DNA of 64,000 nt, from NCBI RefSeq assembly GCF_023283985.1, contig NZ_JAKIKU010000006.1:62001-126000 (forward strand), in the 5' to 3' direction. Both the position numbers and the translations under genes were made by a program. A model generated the notes under the pieces. The model worked only from the letters and a program-made list of their open reading frames with translations. It made no database searches and was not told where the DNA came from. Source of the DNA: Shewanella electrodiphila (GTDB taxonomy: Bacteria > Pseudomonadota > Gammaproteobacteria > Enterobacterales > Shewanellaceae). The stretch's first letter is position 1, and each line of letters opens with the position of its first letter. Below, one piece after another: positions 9,942 through 19,937 of the stretch.

Positions 9942-10679
9942 TCATAACGAAGCTCCGTAGGCTAAATTGATTTTCGCCATAAAGCCATCTTGATACATTT
10001 CATTTAGTGCATTGACCAACGCCTGATGTTTAGATACATCTAAAGCCTCATTACACGCCATCGCCCGTAAAGATGTGTGGAATATAAGTTCAGGTTCACC
10101 TAATTGCATTTTTGATTGCGTCATTAATGCTTTAGCACTAATCAACTCTGCTGCCCAAAGGTCAATTCGGCTTCTATCAAGTTTCTTAATATTTAATCCA
10201 TCTTCGTTTGTTAGCTGAACCTGATAACGAAACGAATCTAAATATTCACTAATACCACTGCCTAAATAAGTGCCAATAGACAAATGCTTAGCATCTTGAA
10301 GCGTTACCAAAGGGATTGATTTACTTTCCGCACTGAATAAACCATATCTTGAAATTAAAATAGGTCCAACCCAGCGATATTCACTTTCTATCTGTTGTGT
10401 GCGAACTATAGGTAACACACAGACATTTTGGTCTCTTGCGGTCATCGTTAAACCACGTTTAAGTGGGTTAAATATCACTTTGTATTCCATATTTGCACGA
10501 GTAAATAACTCATCAATGATGTCAATAATCATGCCTTGATGATGAGCATCAGTTTGCTCTGCAAAAGGTACGTGCTGATAGGTATATACAGTGATTTCAG
10601 AAGCAGATACAGAAGTGACAGCATTGATTGATAAATACCAAACACACAACAATAAATAAGCTAGCTTTTTACCAAGCAT
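9942..10679 (-). CDS. periplasmic substrate-binding-like protein (SBP_bac_3 type)
   Basis: 245 residues with a signal peptide (KK, then a hydrophobic core, cut near SVSA at about residue 26) and the fold pattern of amino-acid-type binding proteins (PF00497): ITVYTYQHVPF start, then GMIIDIIDELF and a later GTYLGSG segment. The start ATG overlaps the end of the upstream gene by 11 bases and has AGGAGG six bases before it, so the two are translated together. No permease or ATPase gene is near, and no sensor domain is attached. The ligand cannot be inferred. Confidence 0.7.
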   Translation of the reverse strand: MLGKKLAYLLLCVWYLSINAVTSVSASEITVYTYQHVPFAEQTDAHHQGMIIDIIDELFTRANMEYKVIFNPLKRGLTMTARDQNVCVLPIVRTQQIESEYRWVGPILISRYGLFSAESKSIPLVTLQDAKHLSIGTYLGSGISEYLDSFRYQVQLTNEDGLNIKKLDRSRIDLWAAELISAKALMTQSKMQLGEPELIFHTSLRAMACNEALDVSKHQALVNALNEMYQDGFMAKINLAYGASL

Positions 10680-12507
10680 TTATTGCCTCCTCAAAAGGTA
10701 AGGTTTTTCCTTTTACTTCTTCTGGCATTAACTGCTTTGGCGAGCCAGGTTTATTTAACCAAATAGAAGGTTTTACCTGCTTATTCACTTTTGGCCCGCA
10801 AATTAAATCTTGATCTTGCAAACGAATTAAATGCTGATCTATTTGCGCAGCTAAAGCATTCATTCCATCAGTAACAGATAACTCACCTTCAATAATACGA
10901 CTGATAGCTTGCCACCAATAACCAGCCATACCGGGATAGTCTGGTACATTGGTGCCTGTTGGTGTCCAAACATCCCTTGCATGGCTTCGATAAAACTCTA
11001 CTAGCCCACCAAGATAAGGAGCTTGTTCAGTCATAATATCTGATGCGATGTCCGATTGACGTATTGGCGTTGCGCCGACTAACGTTTTCTTTAATGAAAC
11101 CGTTTTAGACACAACAAACTGTGCATATAGCCAAGCTGCAATTTGATTTTCTTCTGGAGTGTGATTTAAAAAAGTCCAAGCACCAGTATCTTGATAACCT
11201 GATTTCATGCCTTTTTGCCAATACTTGCCTACAGGTGAAGGTGCAACACGCCACTTAGGGGTGCCATCATTATTCATCACCGATAAACCCTTTTTTGTGT
11301 AATCAGGCACAAAGGCGGTATACCAAAATATTTGTTGGGCAATATTGCCTTTGGCAGCCCAATCCCCAGACTCTGAGAACGTTAACTGTTTCGCTTCAGG
11401 AGGCGCGTATTTTATTAGCCACTCTTTATACTTCTCTATAGCATAAATCGCTGCTGGACTATTTAGTGCTCCACCTCGTTCAACACTAGCGCCCACTGGA
11501 CGGCAATCTTCAACACGGATGCCCCACTCATCTACAGGAAGTCCATTAGGTAAGCCTTTGTCACCTACTCCAGCCATAGACAACCATGCATCCGAAATAC
11601 GCCAACCTAAAGAAGGATCAGATTTAGCGTAATCCATATGACCATATACTTTGGTACCTGCGATTTCGCCAATATCATTGGTAAAAAAGTTGGCAATATC
11701 TTCATAGGCTTGCCAGTTCTGAGGAATTCCTAAGGGGTAACCATATTTTGATTCAAATCGCTTTTGATAATCTGAATTAGCAAACCAATCACTCCTATAC
11801 CAATATAAGTTTGCAAACTGCTGATCAGGTAGTTGATAAATTTTCCCGTCAGGTCCTGTAGTAAAAGCAAGCCCAATGAAGTCGCTTAAATCGAGCGTTG
11901 GTAAGGTGAAATCTTTTGCGTGATGATTGATTAGATCAGTAATCGACATTACATGCTGCTGCCTAAAGTGACTGCCAATTAGATCACTATCACTGATATA
12001 AGCATCATAAAGTCGCTGACCTGTCATCAATTGAGCTGAAAACTTTTTAATCACATCATCTTCATTGGTCAACTCATGAATAACGTGAATACCTGTAATG
12101 TCGAAGAAAGCTTTAGCTAGCACATTGGCTTCGTATTGATGAGTATTTATTCGCTCCGACACCACCCGAATTTCCATTCCCTTAAAAGCTTGTGCTTTAT
12201 GCTGAAACCACAGCATCTCTTTTTTCTGTTCAGCTAAAGATAAAGTAGATGGTTGAAATTCAGATTTTAGCCATTGAAGCTGCTGAGGGTTAAGCTGCTG
12301 TTCATAGGTATCTTGTTGAGTATGGTCAAGCTGCGAGTTTACGAGAAGTTTGCCTTGAGGATCAGCTTTATCAAATATTTGAGGTTCGACAGCGCTAACA
12401 GTAGTAGCGACAACAGCCGTACTAAGCGTGACTGAGACTACAACTCTCAGTAAGACTTTAGTGATGATTACAATACTAGTGTTCAATAATGGTATCAATT
12501 TCTGCAT
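10669..12507 (-). CDS. extracellular solute-binding protein, CUT1/GlpV-like, without transporter genes
   Basis: 612 residues with an N-terminal hydrophobic segment (about 12-40) that can act as a signal sequence. The body resembles large group-1 binding proteins, and by memory is closest to GlpV-type glycerol binding proteins: SEFQPSTLSLAEQKKEMLW, DAYISDSDLIGSHFR, GPDGKIYQLPDQQFANLYW, LPNGLPVDEWGIRVEDC. Those usually sit in glpSTPQV operons; here no permease or ATPase is present and a second binding-protein gene overlaps its end. It could be an orphan receptor, or use a transporter elsewhere. The GlpV relationship rests on recalled similarity. Confidence 0.7.
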   Translation of the reverse strand: MQKLIPLLNTSIVIITKVLLRVVVSVTLSTAVVATTVSAVEPQIFDKADPQGKLLVNSQLDHTQQDTYEQQLNPQQLQWLKSEFQPSTLSLAEQKKEMLWFQHKAQAFKGMEIRVVSERINTHQYEANVLAKAFFDITGIHVIHELTNEDDVIKKFSAQLMTGQRLYDAYISDSDLIGSHFRQQHVMSITDLINHHAKDFTLPTLDLSDFIGLAFTTGPDGKIYQLPDQQFANLYWYRSDWFANSDYQKRFESKYGYPLGIPQNWQAYEDIANFFTNDIGEIAGTKVYGHMDYAKSDPSLGWRISDAWLSMAGVGDKGLPNGLPVDEWGIRVEDCRPVGASVERGGALNSPAAIYAIEKYKEWLIKYAPPEAKQLTFSESGDWAAKGNIAQQIFWYTAFVPDYTKKGLSVMNNDGTPKWRVAPSPVGKYWQKGMKSGYQDTGAWTFLNHTPEENQIAAWLYAQFVVSKTVSLKKTLVGATPIRQSDIASDIMTEQAPYLGGLVEFYRSHARDVWTPTGTNVPDYPGMAGYWWQAISRIIEGELSVTDGMNALAAQIDQHLIRLQDQDLICGPKVNKQVKPSIWLNKPGSPKQLMPEEVKGKTLPFEEAINAW

Positions 12508-12603
12508 GCATCCTGCTTCAGTGTTCGATTCAAGATAAGTTAGCCAAATTAAGTCTTTATTACTACTGAATTATTTATCTATTTAATATAGCCCTATATG
12601 TAT

Positions 12604-12633
12604 GAAAAAGGCCAGCTAATGCTGGCCTTTTAT
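12604..12633 (-). terminator. terminator of the nap operon
   Basis: Perfect arms AAAGGCCAGC and GCTGGCCTTT with loop ATTA; on the minus strand it is followed by TTTTTC. Lies 48 bp past the napC stop and can also act in the other direction. Confidence 0.8.
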
Positions 12634-12680
12634 TGTTAATTTAAAATCTAGTTAAGATAAAATTTAAACGTTAAATATAA

Positions 12681-13280
12681 TTAAAAACCTTCTACGCCAG
12701 CCATGTCAGGTAATTGATGTGCAATACCTTTATGACAATCAATACAGGTTTTCTCACCACTGGCGAGTGAAGTTGAATGCATTTGTGATGCACGTTTAGA
12801 TTGACGCGTAAAATCCATGTAGTCGAAGTTATGACAATTACGACACTCTAATGAATCATTCGCTTTTAATCTATTCCACTCATTCTCGGCCAGGTGGCGA
12901 CGTTTAGCTTCAAACTTTTCACGAGTATTAATGGTGCCAAATACCTTACCCCAAACCTCTTTAGAAGCTTGCATTTTACGGGCAATTTTATCAGTCCAGT
13001 TATGGGGAACATGACAATCAGGACACGTAGCGCGCACACCACTTCGGTTAGTGAAATGAATGGTCGTTTTCAACTCTTCGTAAACGTTATTTTCCATCTC
13101 ATGGCAACCAATACAAAACTGTTCTTGGTTAGTTACTTCTAAGGCAGTGTTAAAGCCCCCCCAGAAAATCACACCAGCAACAAAGCCACCAAGAGTTAGA
13201 AAACCTAGACTGTAGTGAACACTTGGACGATTAAGTACCTTCCAAATTAACTTCAGGTTTTCTAGTAATTTTGAAATCAT
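12681..13280 (-). CDS. napC: tetraheme quinol dehydrogenase NapC
   Basis: NapC/NirT-family cytochrome c that passes electrons from membrane quinol to NapB/NapA. 199 residues: one N-terminal membrane anchor (about 22-42) and four CxxCH sites at about residues 56, 86, 146 and 179. The first heme is followed by EMENN, as usual in the family. Last gene of napEDABC, 8 bp after napB. Having NapC and no NapG/H marks this as the NapC-dependent (nap-alpha type) Shewanella cluster. Confidence 0.96.
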   Translation of the reverse strand: MISKLLENLKLIWKVLNRPSVHYSLGFLTLGGFVAGVIFWGGFNTALEVTNQEQFCIGCHEMENNVYEELKTTIHFTNRSGVRATCPDCHVPHNWTDKIARKMQASKEVWGKVFGTINTREKFEAKRRHLAENEWNRLKANDSLECRNCHNFDYMDFTRQSKRASQMHSTSLASGEKTCIDCHKGIAHQLPDMAGVEGF

Positions 13281-13288
13281 AAACGCTC

Positions 13289-13759
13289 CTAGTGCTCAGT
13301 TGTTGAAGAATGTTTCATTAACTCTTTAACATCAACGAAATCATTCTCGACAAGTATCTTGGCATCTAATTGAGATACATGGCATTGAGTACAGTAATAA
13401 CGACGCGGCGATAAAGATGCCAAGAAGTTATTTTCTCTATCCATATAATGCGTCACACTCACCATAGGTGCTTGTGAGTGCCCAGTACTATTACGCGCAT
13501 GGCACTGCATACATTTGTTTACTTTCAAATCAATCTGGTAACCATCAATGCGATGCGGAATAACCGGTGGTTGCATTGGATAATTGCGCACCTGTTTTAC
13601 GTCAGAGTTAATCACCTTTTGCATCGCTGGCGGTGTTGGCTCAACTTCAATTGGTGCTAAACGCAACGTGGCAATTTTTTCTTCAGGTACTGATGCAGCC
13701 ATCAAACTAAAAGAGAAGCCCAATAACGCAATCATTGATAAAATTTTACCTGCTTTCAT
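13289..13759 (-). CDS. napB: diheme cytochrome subunit of periplasmic nitrate reductase NapB
   Basis: Small electron-transfer subunit bound to NapA. 156 residues with a signal peptide cut near LMAAS (about residue 22) and two CxxCH heme sites at residues 83-87 and 123-127. Conserved NapB histidines surround them ([19 protein letters not shown]). Eleven bases separate it from napA and eight from napC, so it is co-transcribed. Confidence 0.96.
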   Translation of the reverse strand: MKAGKILSMIALLGFSFSLMAASVPEEKIATLRLAPIEVEPTPPAMQKVINSDVKQVRNYPMQPPVIPHRIDGYQIDLKVNKCMQCHARNSTGHSQAPMVSVTHYMDRENNFLASLSPRRYYCTQCHVSQLDAKILVENDFVDVKELMKHSSTTEH

Positions 13760-13770
13760 GGTCGTTCTCC

Positions 13771-16266
13771 TTAGGCTTTGACAATCTTAACCGCACACTT
13801 TTTAAAGTCAGTTTGTTTCGACAATGGATCTGTCGCATCAAGTGTGACTTTATTAATCAGCTGGCTAGCATCAAACCATGGTACGAAAACCAATCCAACA
13901 GGTGGCTTGTTACGTCCTCTAGTTTCAACGCGGGTTTTAATCTCACCACGACGTGAAATGACTTTAACTTCATCACCTCGACGTAAACCACGCTTTTTAG
14001 CATCATCTGGATGCATGAAACACACAGCATCAGGGAAGGCTTTATAAAGCTCAGGAACACGTTGAGTCATTGAACCTGAGTGCCAATGTTCTAATACGCG
14101 CCCTGTGGATAACCAAATATCAAATTCTTCATCTGGCATTTCAGGCGCTGGCTCATATGGCAAGGCAAAAATCACTGCTTTTCCATCTGGCTTACCGTAG
14201 AACTCGAATCCTTTACCGGCTTTAACATAAGGATCAGCACCTTCTCGGAAACGCCATTTAGTTTCTTTACCATCAACCACAGGCCAGCGAAGACCATGCT
14301 CAGTATGATAGCGATCAAAGTCAGCTAAATCATGACCATGACCACGGCCAAATTCAGCATATTCTTCAAATAACCCTTTTTGGACATAGAAGCCAAAGTG
14401 CTTAGCTTCGTTATTCATAAACTTAGGATCAGTGTCACTTAACGGGAATTTCTCTACGTTGCCATTTTGGTAAAGGACTTCAAATAACGTTTTTCCTTTA
14501 AACTCAGGGTTAGCATCAAGCACATCTTTTGACCACACTTCGTCAGTGGTAAAACGCTTAGAAAATTCCATCAACTGCCATAAGTCAGACATTGACTCGC
14601 CTGGAGCTTGAACCATTTGATGCCAGAACTGAGTACGACGTTCTGCGTTACCGTATGCCCCTTCTTTCTCTACCCACATGGCAGAAGGAAGAATCAAATC
14701 GCCCGCTTGAGTCGTGACTGTTGGGTATGCATCTGACACCACAATGAAGTTATCAGGGTTACGGTAGCCCGGTAAGCCTTCTTCATTCATGTTCGCAGCA
14801 GCCTGCATATTGTTATTCACTTGCACCCAATAACAGTTTAAATCTCCATCTTTAAGACGTCGATTTTGCTCAACAGCATGGTAGCCCGGTTTAGGTGGGA
14901 TAATACCACTTGGAATATTCCAAATATCTTCTGCAAGCTTACGGTGCTTAGGATTAGTCACAACCATATCTGCAGGTAAACGATGTGAGAATGTACCCAC
15001 TTCACGAGCAGTACCACATGCAGAAGGCTGACCGGTTAACGAGAAAGGACTGTTACCAGGAGTCGAAATCTTACCGACTAACAAGTGAATGTTATAAATC
15101 AGGTTGTTACACCACACACCACGTGTGTGCTGATTAAAGCCCATGGTCCAAAATGAAGTGACTTTCTTCTTCGGATCAGCGTATAACTCAGCAAGTTCAA
15201 TCAGTTTATGCTCTGGCACACCCGATAATTTACTGACACTTTCAACATCGTAATCAGCAACAAACTTTTTGAATTCTTCAAAATCGATTGGGGTTGAATC
15301 ACCAGCAGTATCAACATTCTTGGCTTTTTTCTGCAACGGGTGTGATGCACGTAAACCGTAACCAATATCCGTTTCGCCTTTACGGAAATTAACATGCTTA
15401 CTGATAAAGTCTTTATCGACTTTGTCATTTTGAATAATGTAATTCGCAATAAAGTTAAGCATTGCTAAATCTGTTTGCGGGGTAAATACAATCGGTAAAT
15501 CAGCCAAATCAAATGAACGATGTTGGAAGGTCGACAGTACTGCCACTTTTACATGTGGTGCACTTAAACGGCGGTCAGTCACGCGAGTCCAAAGAATGGG
15601 ATGCATTTCAGCCATGTTTGAGCCCCATAATACAAATGCGTCAGCCGCTTCCATATCATCGTAACAGCCCATTGGCTCATCAATACCAAAGGTACGCATG
15701 AACCCACCTACCGCTGATGCCATACAGTGACGCGCATTAGGGTCAATATTATTTGAACCAAAACCCGCCTTCATCAGCTTAACAGCTGCATAACCTTCCC
15801 AAACGGTCCATTGGCCCGAACCAAACATACCTACTGCAGTCGGCCCTTTAGCTTTAATGGTCTTTTTCCATTTTTCAGCCATGGTGTCGAACGCCATATC
15901 CCAGCTAACTGGGGTAAATTCACCATTTTTGTCGTATTTGCCGTCAGTCATACGTAACATCGGGGTTTGCAGGCGATCACGGCCGTACATAATTTTTGAA
16001 AGGAAGTAACCTTTGACACAGTTAAGGCCTTTGTTAACTTCACTTTTTGCATCGCCATGAGTAGCAACCACTTTACCGTCTCTGGTGGCTACGATAACTG
16101 AACAGCCCGTACCACAAAAACGACAAGGCGCTTTATTCCACTCTAATTTTGTCTGCTCTGAACTCGTAATCAGGTTACTTGCTGTTGCAGGTAATGCCAT
16201 ACCGGCTACGCCAGCTGCTGCTATAGCAGCATTGGCTTTCATAAATTCACGTCTGTTCATACTCAT
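13771..16266 (-). CDS. napA: periplasmic nitrate reductase catalytic subunit NapA
   Basis: Molybdenum bis-MGD enzyme reducing nitrate to nitrite in the periplasm. 831 residues. Seen: a Tat signal with twin arginine (MNRREFMK, Arg5-Arg6), the [4Fe-4S] cysteines at 48, 51, 55 and 83, and the Mo-ligand Cys181 in [10 protein letters not shown]. Full length for the family. Its ATG overlaps the napD stop (ATGA), which supports translational coupling to the chaperone; a second ATG two codons later (MNRREF) is possible. Confidence 0.97.
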   Translation of the reverse strand: MSMNRREFMKANAAIAAAGVAGMALPATASNLITSSEQTKLEWNKAPCRFCGTGCSVIVATRDGKVVATHGDAKSEVNKGLNCVKGYFLSKIMYGRDRLQTPMLRMTDGKYDKNGEFTPVSWDMAFDTMAEKWKKTIKAKGPTAVGMFGSGQWTVWEGYAAVKLMKAGFGSNNIDPNARHCMASAVGGFMRTFGIDEPMGCYDDMEAADAFVLWGSNMAEMHPILWTRVTDRRLSAPHVKVAVLSTFQHRSFDLADLPIVFTPQTDLAMLNFIANYIIQNDKVDKDFISKHVNFRKGETDIGYGLRASHPLQKKAKNVDTAGDSTPIDFEEFKKFVADYDVESVSKLSGVPEHKLIELAELYADPKKKVTSFWTMGFNQHTRGVWCNNLIYNIHLLVGKISTPGNSPFSLTGQPSACGTAREVGTFSHRLPADMVVTNPKHRKLAEDIWNIPSGIIPPKPGYHAVEQNRRLKDGDLNCYWVQVNNNMQAAANMNEEGLPGYRNPDNFIVVSDAYPTVTTQAGDLILPSAMWVEKEGAYGNAERRTQFWHQMVQAPGESMSDLWQLMEFSKRFTTDEVWSKDVLDANPEFKGKTLFEVLYQNGNVEKFPLSDTDPKFMNNEAKHFGFYVQKGLFEEYAEFGRGHGHDLADFDRYHTEHGLRWPVVDGKETKWRFREGADPYVKAGKGFEFYGKPDGKAVIFALPYEPAPEMPDEEFDIWLSTGRVLEHWHSGSMTQRVPELYKAFPDAVCFMHPDDAKKRGLRRGDEVKVISRRGEIKTRVETRGRNKPPVGLVFVPWFDASQLINKVTLDATDPLSKQTDFKKCAVKIVKA

Positions 16267-16526
16267 TCTTCACCCTCTTCTAGCTCTTCGCTTTGGTGAT
16301 AAACCATAGTGGCTGTTAACACACCAGGGATAGCATTTATGGTAGAGATGTCATCCATTAAAGAACGCTGAGTCGGTCCTTCAATCACCACTACAATCTT
16401 CATTTCGTTGTTTACTGATAGTTCAGCATTTTCCATCGCCATAATCTTTTCACGCACATCACCCATTTGATCAGGATGGACTTGGACGATTAGGCTGGTT
16501 ACATGAATTTCTTTTTTGCTCATCAA
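16263..16526 (-). CDS. napD: NapA maturation chaperone NapD
   Basis: 87 residues, the usual NapD size, cytoplasmic. It binds the NapA Tat signal before export. Seen: [17 protein letters not shown] at the N-terminus and the acidic C-terminal tail. Its stop overlaps the napA start by 4 bases and it follows napE by 36 bp. Confidence 0.94.
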   Translation of the reverse strand: MMSKKEIHVTSLIVQVHPDQMGDVREKIMAMENAELSVNNEMKIVVVIEGPTQRSLMDDISTINAIPGVLTATMVYHQSEELEEGEE

Positions 16527-16562
16527 GAATACTTCTCTTTTATTTTTGTTATTAATTAATGG

Positions 16563-16721
16563 CTAACCAGCACCCGGTGGGCCTGAAAGGATTTGACTGA
16601 ACCATATGGTAAAACCGAGTGCACTGACTAATAGTGCCGATAAGATTGGCGCTAAAAAAACCGTCAAGAAGATAAAAATCTTAAATTCCAGGCTTTTTTC
16701 GCTTTGCGGATCTGTACTCAT
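16563..16721 (-). CDS. napE: small membrane protein NapE
   Basis: A 52-residue protein: MSTDPQSEKS start, one long hydrophobic stretch (about residues 13-43), end FSQILSGPPGAG. A soluble, charged N-terminus, a single transmembrane helix and a GPPG-type tail fit NapE, the poorly understood first product of many nap operons. GGAGG stands 4 bases before the ATG. It is the first gene of the operon, 36 bp before napD. Confidence 0.9.
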   Translation of the reverse strand: MSTDPQSEKSLEFKIFIFLTVFLAPILSALLVSALGFTIWFSQILSGPPGAG

Positions 16722-16848
16722 GGAGCCTCCAGTAGAGGTTTAGAATAAAAGTGATGTAACTTAGTTGTTACATACTAAGATTTGCGAGAATTTTATCTTT
16801 AATCAAAGACTAAACTATATACTCACAAATTGGTAAAACGTATCTTTG

Positions 16849-16862
16849 TTGATCTAGATCAT
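16849..16862 (-). promoter_or_regulatory. FNR/EtrA-type anaerobic activator box
   Basis: TTGATCTAGATCAT matches the FNR consensus TTGAT-N4-ATCAA at 9 of 10 positions. It lies 128 bp ahead of the napE start codon, a plausible activating position if the leader is about 60-90 bases long. Anaerobic control of nap in Shewanella by EtrA/CRP-type regulators is known; the site itself is inferred. Confidence 0.65.
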
Positions 16863-17125
16863 AAAAACAGATTAAACACTTGCAATACAAAGGTATCTTT
16901 TTGACTTATTCAACTAGAACTGATGGAAGGGAAAAGCATTAGCATACTTACAACAATCACAAAGGTTTGTTCAAATCAGAATATAATACTTAAGTATATA
17001 TAGTCGCTTCCAGAGAAGTTATCAACTTGTTAAGTTATAATTTGCTAATATAGGAGAGTAAAAAGAGTTATTTTGAGTGTTTAAAGCTTCAGCGATTTCC
17101 ATTTACGCAGCTTGGACTCGCTTAC

Positions 17126-17164
17126 TTTGGTTCAATTGCTTTAGTTCAATTGCTTTGGTTCAAG
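17126..17164. repeat. 14-base tandem repeat, three copies
   Basis: Units TTTGGTTCAATTGC, TTTAGTTCAATTGC and a partial TTTGGTTCAAG follow each other without spacers. Intergenic; role unknown. Confidence 0.8.
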
Positions 17165-17189
17165 ATAAAACGACAAGTAAACGCATTTT

Positions 17190-17227
17190 CATAAAAAAGC
17201 ACAACTGAATATATATTCAATTGTGCT
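17190..17227 (-). terminator. terminator after the methyltransferase gene
   Basis: Near-perfect inverted repeat (AGCACAA ... TTGTGCT with an inner TGAATATATATTCA palindrome), followed on the minus strand by TTTTTTAT. Confidence 0.8.
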
Positions 17228-17257
17228 GTTAAATTTCCAGTTTATTGATAATTATAA

Positions 17258-18187
17258 TTACGGATTAACACTATATCGAAGTACTTTTAGCGACTTCTGC
17301 TCATCGATATCAGCAAAGACTGGTGGATTTTCAATACGCTCAACAAATGTCAAACTTGGCGCGGTTTCAGCAACCTGTTGCATCAAAAAATCGCAACCTA
17401 ATTCAGGCGCATTCAAACACAGCAGCACTTCACCATCTTCTGCAAGTAACTCAGGTAGTCTACGTAAAAGTCTTACATAGTCTTTAGTTGCCACAAAACT
17501 GCCTTTTTGATTACTCGGTGGATCGGCAACAATTAAATCATAAGGGCCTAATTTAGTTAGCTTGCCCCATGACCTAAAAATATCATGACCTAAAAATCTA
17601 GCCCCTGATTCAAATCCGTTAAGCAAATGATTTTGTTTGCCAATGCTCAGTGCGCCTTTACTCATATCCATGTTAACAACTTCGGTAGCGCCGCCTTGTA
17701 AACCAACCACTGAGAATGCGCAAGTATATGCAAAAAGGTTTAATACTTTTTTATCTTTTGCATGCTCCTTAACCCAGCGACGACCATTCGCCATATCAAG
17801 AAAAATACCGTGGTTTTGACCACGCAACAGATGCACTAAAAAATCTGCGCCATTTTCTGAGACAATGTGCTTTTCAGGCACTTCACCTGCCACAATTTCA
17901 GTAACCGTTTTACCTGCATTACGGTATTGAAATACCAAGTTAAAGTTCAATTCACTATGATGTTGTTGCCAAACAGCTGCAACGGCATCAGTCAACATTA
18001 AGCGCTCACCTTCAGACAGCTCTTTAAAGCTGGTTAATAACAGTACAGGCTTAAACCAATCCAAACATAGGTGCTCTAAACCTGTAAAACGACCGCCTCG
18101 GCCATGGAAAATGCGGCTAAGTTCATCAGTTAATTGTACTTGGGCAAGTGCTTGGCCAAGTGGAAATTCATCACTATCAAAATTCAT
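17258..18187 (-). CDS. class I SAM-dependent methyltransferase (RlmI/RlmK-like domain)
   Basis: 309 residues. The C-terminal half is a Rossmann methyltransferase: SAM loop KKVLNLFAYTCAFSVVGLQGG (about 140-160), acidic motif NMDMSKGAL, and catalytic ADPPSNQKG (about 218-226), the DPPS form found in rRNA cytosine-C5/guanine-N2 enzymes of the RlmI/RlmL-C type. The N-terminal half lacks a PUA domain, so it is not RlmI itself. Probably modifies RNA; the target is unknown. Stand-alone gene with its own terminator. Confidence 0.75.
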   Translation of the reverse strand: MNFDSDEFPLGQALAQVQLTDELSRIFHGRGGRFTGLEHLCLDWFKPVLLLTSFKELSEGERLMLTDAVAAVWQQHHSELNFNLVFQYRNAGKTVTEIVAGEVPEKHIVSENGADFLVHLLRGQNHGIFLDMANGRRWVKEHAKDKKVLNLFAYTCAFSVVGLQGGATEVVNMDMSKGALSIGKQNHLLNGFESGARFLGHDIFRSWGKLTKLGPYDLIVADPPSNQKGSFVATKDYVRLLRRLPELLAEDGEVLLCLNAPELGCDFLMQQVAETAPSLTFVERIENPPVFADIDEQKSLKVLRYSVNP

Positions 18188-18240
18188 TTTTTACTTTCAC
18201 AATATTCAATTATTTAATTAATTTATCGACGTTTTGCTGT

Positions 18241-19422
18241 TTAAGATTTTTCTGCCGTCTTAACAGCTTCTGCTTGTTGCAATTCGGATGAGTCAGAGTT
18301 TAAATCTATGCCATCAGCTAAGTCGTTTTTATCAGTCTGGCTTTCACTTGCTACATAATCATTTGCTACATAATCACTTGCCACTGTATCAGTAGACACT
18401 TCATCAGAAAGTAAAATAGCAAACCATTTACCGTCTTCACTGGACTCAAGTGCAATTTTGACAACCATGGTTAACGGTACAGATAGCAGCATACCAACAG
18501 AGCCTAGTAACCAGCCCCAAAAGATCAACGACAGAAATACCACTAATGTCGATAAACCTAGGCCTCTCCCCATGAATCTCGGTTCGACAGCGTTGCCCAT
18601 AACCGTATTAGTCCCAAGATATAAAAGTGCAGTTACCCCTGCAGCACCTGGACCCATTTGAATAAACGCTAATAATACCGCCGGAATAGCCGCAATGATT
18701 GAGCCGATATTCGGAATATAGTTGAATAAGAAAGCCACTACAGCCCACAACAAAGCGTAATCAACACCAATAATAGATAAGCCAATGCCAATGATAATAC
18801 CCGTAGCGATACTCACTAACGTTTTTATCACCATGTATTGATTTACAGAATGTAAAAATTTATCGATTTGCTTTAGACGCATATCTGGATCATCTAAAGC
18901 AAAATGCAGCTTCTTCGGTAAAGACTGAGCTTCAAATAACATAAAGATAATAGTCAGTATGATTAAGAATAAGTTGGCCATCACATTGCCAACACCAGAC
19001 AACATATTAGTTGTCATGCTCAACGCCATACCAGGGTCAAAATATTCAAGAACTTTGTCTTTCGAAATATTGATATTCATTGAATTGAGTTTTTCTAACA
19101 CCCAAGAAAACTGCTCAATTAATTGTTGACGATAGAATGGCATTTGTTGAGAGAACTCGTTTATCGAACTCCCTACCAAACTCGCAAGCCATAGCCCCAT
19201 CATGACAATAAACATCATCAATAAAATAACAGAAAGCCATTTAGGTACACGATAGCGTGTCATGAATTGAATAGCTGGATTACAGATTACGGCTAAAAAT
19301 GCAGATAATACAAACGGCACGACAATGGGGCTTGCTGTTTTAATTCCCGCTAAAATCACCACTAAACACGCCATGATAGCGAAACCACGAAACGCCATCG
19401 ATGAAGAATTGCCGCCACTCAT
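18241..19422 (-). CDS. AI-2E family membrane transporter
   Basis: 393 residues with about eight hydrophobic segments in the PF01594 pattern (SPIVVPFVLSAFLAVICNP near the N-terminus, FNYIPNIGSIIAAIP and GNAVEPRFMGRGLGLSTLVVFLS towards the C-terminus). Members include TqsA and sodium/proton antiporters, so the substrate cannot be fixed. The last 50 residues are an acidic, low-complexity cytoplasmic tail with repeated ASDYVANDYVASES-like sequence. Confidence 0.85.
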   Translation of the reverse strand: MSGGNSSSMAFRGFAIMACLVVILAGIKTASPIVVPFVLSAFLAVICNPAIQFMTRYRVPKWLSVILLMMFIVMMGLWLASLVGSSINEFSQQMPFYRQQLIEQFSWVLEKLNSMNINISKDKVLEYFDPGMALSMTTNMLSGVGNVMANLFLIILTIIFMLFEAQSLPKKLHFALDDPDMRLKQIDKFLHSVNQYMVIKTLVSIATGIIIGIGLSIIGVDYALLWAVVAFLFNYIPNIGSIIAAIPAVLLAFIQMGPGAAGVTALLYLGTNTVMGNAVEPRFMGRGLGLSTLVVFLSLIFWGWLLGSVGMLLSVPLTMVVKIALESSEDGKWFAILLSDEVSTDTVASDYVANDYVASESQTDKNDLADGIDLNSDSSELQQAEAVKTAEKS

Positions 19423-19937
19423 ATTTAAACCCTTTGGTAATATTGGAATATCACATAGAAGTGCGCATGTATTTATAAGCTCGATTTAGAAGCATGATAG
19501 AAAACACAAGACACTTAATGTTGTTTTAAAATGGATTAAAAGACGTTTGCATTAATCCTGATGATTAAATCTACTATTAAACTAGCACAATAATAATAAC
19601 TTACGCATTATACTCATAATCATTAGTCTATGAATGACTATATTACGGCTATTTTATTAAATGTGCTTCACAAAGAATAATCACATTACAGCGACTCTTC
19701 TGTCGTGAGTTTAACTTAGATTAACTGAACCAATACTAAATACGAACCCAATGAGGTAGAAATGCGTTTAGTAAACCTTATTATCCTTAGAGGTTTATAA
19801 GCAGAGGTTTATAAGATTTGCATGACAGCTGATCTACTGATGCTTTTATATCGTATCAAACTGTGTAAAAGAGTGGGTTTTATTGATTTTTAGCAACTGA
19901 GCTGTAGTTTCAACTGACAATTTAAAGTGGTGAGAAT
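19423..19937. other. AT-rich intergenic region before the YfcH-type gene
   Basis: 515 bp between divergently transcribed genes. The only structure noticed is a two-copy 14-base direct repeat at 19789-19816. No RNA gene or small reading frame with a ribosome-binding site is visible. Confidence 0.6.
19789..19816. repeat. 14-base tandem repeat, two copies
   Basis: AGAGGTTTATAAGC is followed directly by AGAGGTTTATAAGA. Lies about 120 bp ahead of the YfcH-type gene. Confidence 0.75.

Larger units (their letters stand above)
16722..17257. other. nap promoter region and gap to the methyltransferase gene
   Basis: 536 bp without a gene. It holds, from left to right, AT-rich nap leader sequence, an FNR/EtrA-like box at 16849-16862, a three-copy 14-base tandem repeat at 17126-17164 and the methyltransferase terminator at 17190-17227. 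No further coding sequence is visible. Confidence 0.7.
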
